64,000 bases of DNA from Robertmurraya_A mangrovi (lineage in GTDB: Bacteria > Bacillota > Bacilli > Bacillales > Cytobacillaceae), in assembly GCF_034427655.1 (NCBI RefSeq), contig NZ_JAXOFX010000012.1, positions 62,001 to 126,000 on the forward strand, read 5' to 3'. Below, in pieces: positions 63,446 to 64,000 of the stretch (its first letter is position 1; every line of letters starts with the position of its first letter). The notes beneath the pieces were generated by a model, which was not told the origin of the DNA, did no database searches, and saw nothing but the letters and a program-made list of their open reading frames with translations. The position numbers and the translations under genes were made by a program.

Positions 63446-63519
63446 TAAATAGAATACACTCCTATAAAGTTTTATTATCTACAAATATAACCTTACACCG
63501 GTATAATGATAATGCCAAT

Positions 63520-63565
63520 AAAAAAAACCACGATTCCATTGATTTACAACAGAAAAGTGGTTTTA
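63520..63565 (-). terminator. Probable terminator of yneF
   Basis: AAACCAC and GTGGTTT close a longer hairpin; T8 follows on the minus strand, between yneF and the SDR gene. Confidence 0.7.
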
Positions 63566-63622
63566 TCAAACAGTAGAATTAGTAGTCAAACGATATCAAG
63601 GCAACCCTCGAACACATTCGAA

Positions 63623-63835
63623 TTACTTCGTCTGCTTGTTCATCGCTGACATCATTTGATTGATTTTCTTTTGCGATGGCTTCATACCCATTTGCATCAT
63701 CATCATTTTTAACATTTGTTCGTTAATTGGTGGATTTTTCTTTAGGTAGCTCATCATATATTTTCGAGCAATGAAAAATCCTAGTGCTACACCAGCTAGT
63801 AATGCTAGTATACCTACTAGAATGTATCCCCACAT
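63623..63835 (-). CDS. yneF: YneF (UPF0154) small membrane protein
   Basis: 70 residues: one N-terminal membrane helix with GVALGFFIARKYMMSYL, then NPPINEQMLKMMMMQMGMKPSQKKINQMM. Length and sequence match the UPF0154 family. It lies beside sirA as in B. subtilis. Start ATG after AAGGAGG. Function not known. Confidence 0.92.
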   Translation of the reverse strand: MWGYILVGILALLAGVALGFFIARKYMMSYLKKNPPINEQMLKMMMMQMGMKPSQKKINQMMSAMNKQTK

Positions 63836-63921
63836 ACTATATTTCCTCCTTCAAGTTGTCTATCATACAGTGTACTAAACCAAACTATATTATACAAGAT
63901 TTGCTTAAGAATTTCTCTCTT

Positions 63922-64000
63922 TTAAATAAATTTTCTTTCTTTAATTGGCTTTAACCAGCCATAACGATGGTGGTCTAAATCAATTGCTAGAAAAGAACTT
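63922..64000 (-). CDS. sirA: SirA (YneE) C-terminus, sporulation inhibitor of replication, partial
   Basis: The last 25 codons of a gene entering from the right edge read FLAIDLDHHRYGWLKPIKER and then KFI and stop. B. subtilis SirA ends in a closely similar FLAVDFNSERYGWLNPVKQR followed by NFV, and its gene also adjoins yneF. SirA binds DnaA and blocks new rounds of replication at the start of sporulation. Only the tail is in the window. Confidence 0.85.
   Translation of the reverse strand, partial: SSFLAIDLDHHRYGWLKPIKERKFI

Noticed and set aside
1..64000. CRISPR arrays, prophage, insertion sequences, rRNA
   Set aside because: No regularly spaced repeats, transposase, integrase, phage structural gene or rRNA sequence was seen on either strand.

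Overview
The window is AT-rich chromosomal DNA of a Bacillus-like (Bacillaceae) bacterium. This rests on strong AGGAGG-type ribosome sites, a SinR homologue, a SAM (S-box) riboswitch before a yxjG/yxjH-type gene, and a right end that follows the Bacillus subtilis sirA-yneF-ynzD-ccdA-yneI-yneJ-yneK order. The species cannot be fixed from sequence alone. A selenocysteine tRNA is an unusual trait for the group.

Positions 1-15672 (minus strand) form an exopolysaccharide/capsule locus. From the promoter side it has an EpsC-type 4,6-dehydratase, an EpsL-type phosphosugar transferase and an EpsN-type aminotransferase. Next come a SinR-like repressor, an SGNH hydrolase, a Wzz/EpsA-type modulator and its tyrosine kinase, and a decayed tyrosine phosphatase. 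Then follow a GT4 transferase, the CapE-CapF-CapG route to UDP-N-acetyl-L-fucosamine, two more GT4 transferases, a Wzy-like polymerase and the start of another transferase. A structured leader that may be an EAR (epsC motif) element precedes the first gene.

Positions 16500-20170 (plus strand) hold what I consider the most novel content: three secreted helical proteins with a type I signal peptidase among them. After predicted signal cleavage all three carry a Trp at residue 11. The cluster diverges from the polysaccharide locus. A palindrome resembling a SinR operator and repeated AGAAC/GTTCT motifs lie in the shared intergenic region. I infer a matrix or surface-fibre system playing the part that tapA-sipW-tasA plays in B. 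subtilis.

Positions 20580-46560 are mostly metabolism and transport. They include an S-box-controlled methionine synthase-like enzyme, a CGNR regulator divergent from an epoxide hydrolase, an alpha/beta hydrolase and a MATE exporter. A five-gene Nik/Opp-type ABC importer sits behind a Fur-like box. There is also a large surface protein, a frameshifted gene coupled to a retropepsin-like protease, an M3 peptidase, and a MacB-like ABC system next to a two-component system whose kinase seems to start at ATT. AspA and a secreted phosphodiesterase follow.

Positions 46830-64000 contain katG with two PerR-like boxes, two VOC proteins, a MarR-membrane protein-CPBP protease operon beside a perfect palindrome, an M1 peptidase lipoprotein and tRNA-Sec. 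The ccd/yne block, a heterodimeric ABC exporter with one degenerate ATP site, an extended SDR, yneF and the 3' end of sirA complete the window.
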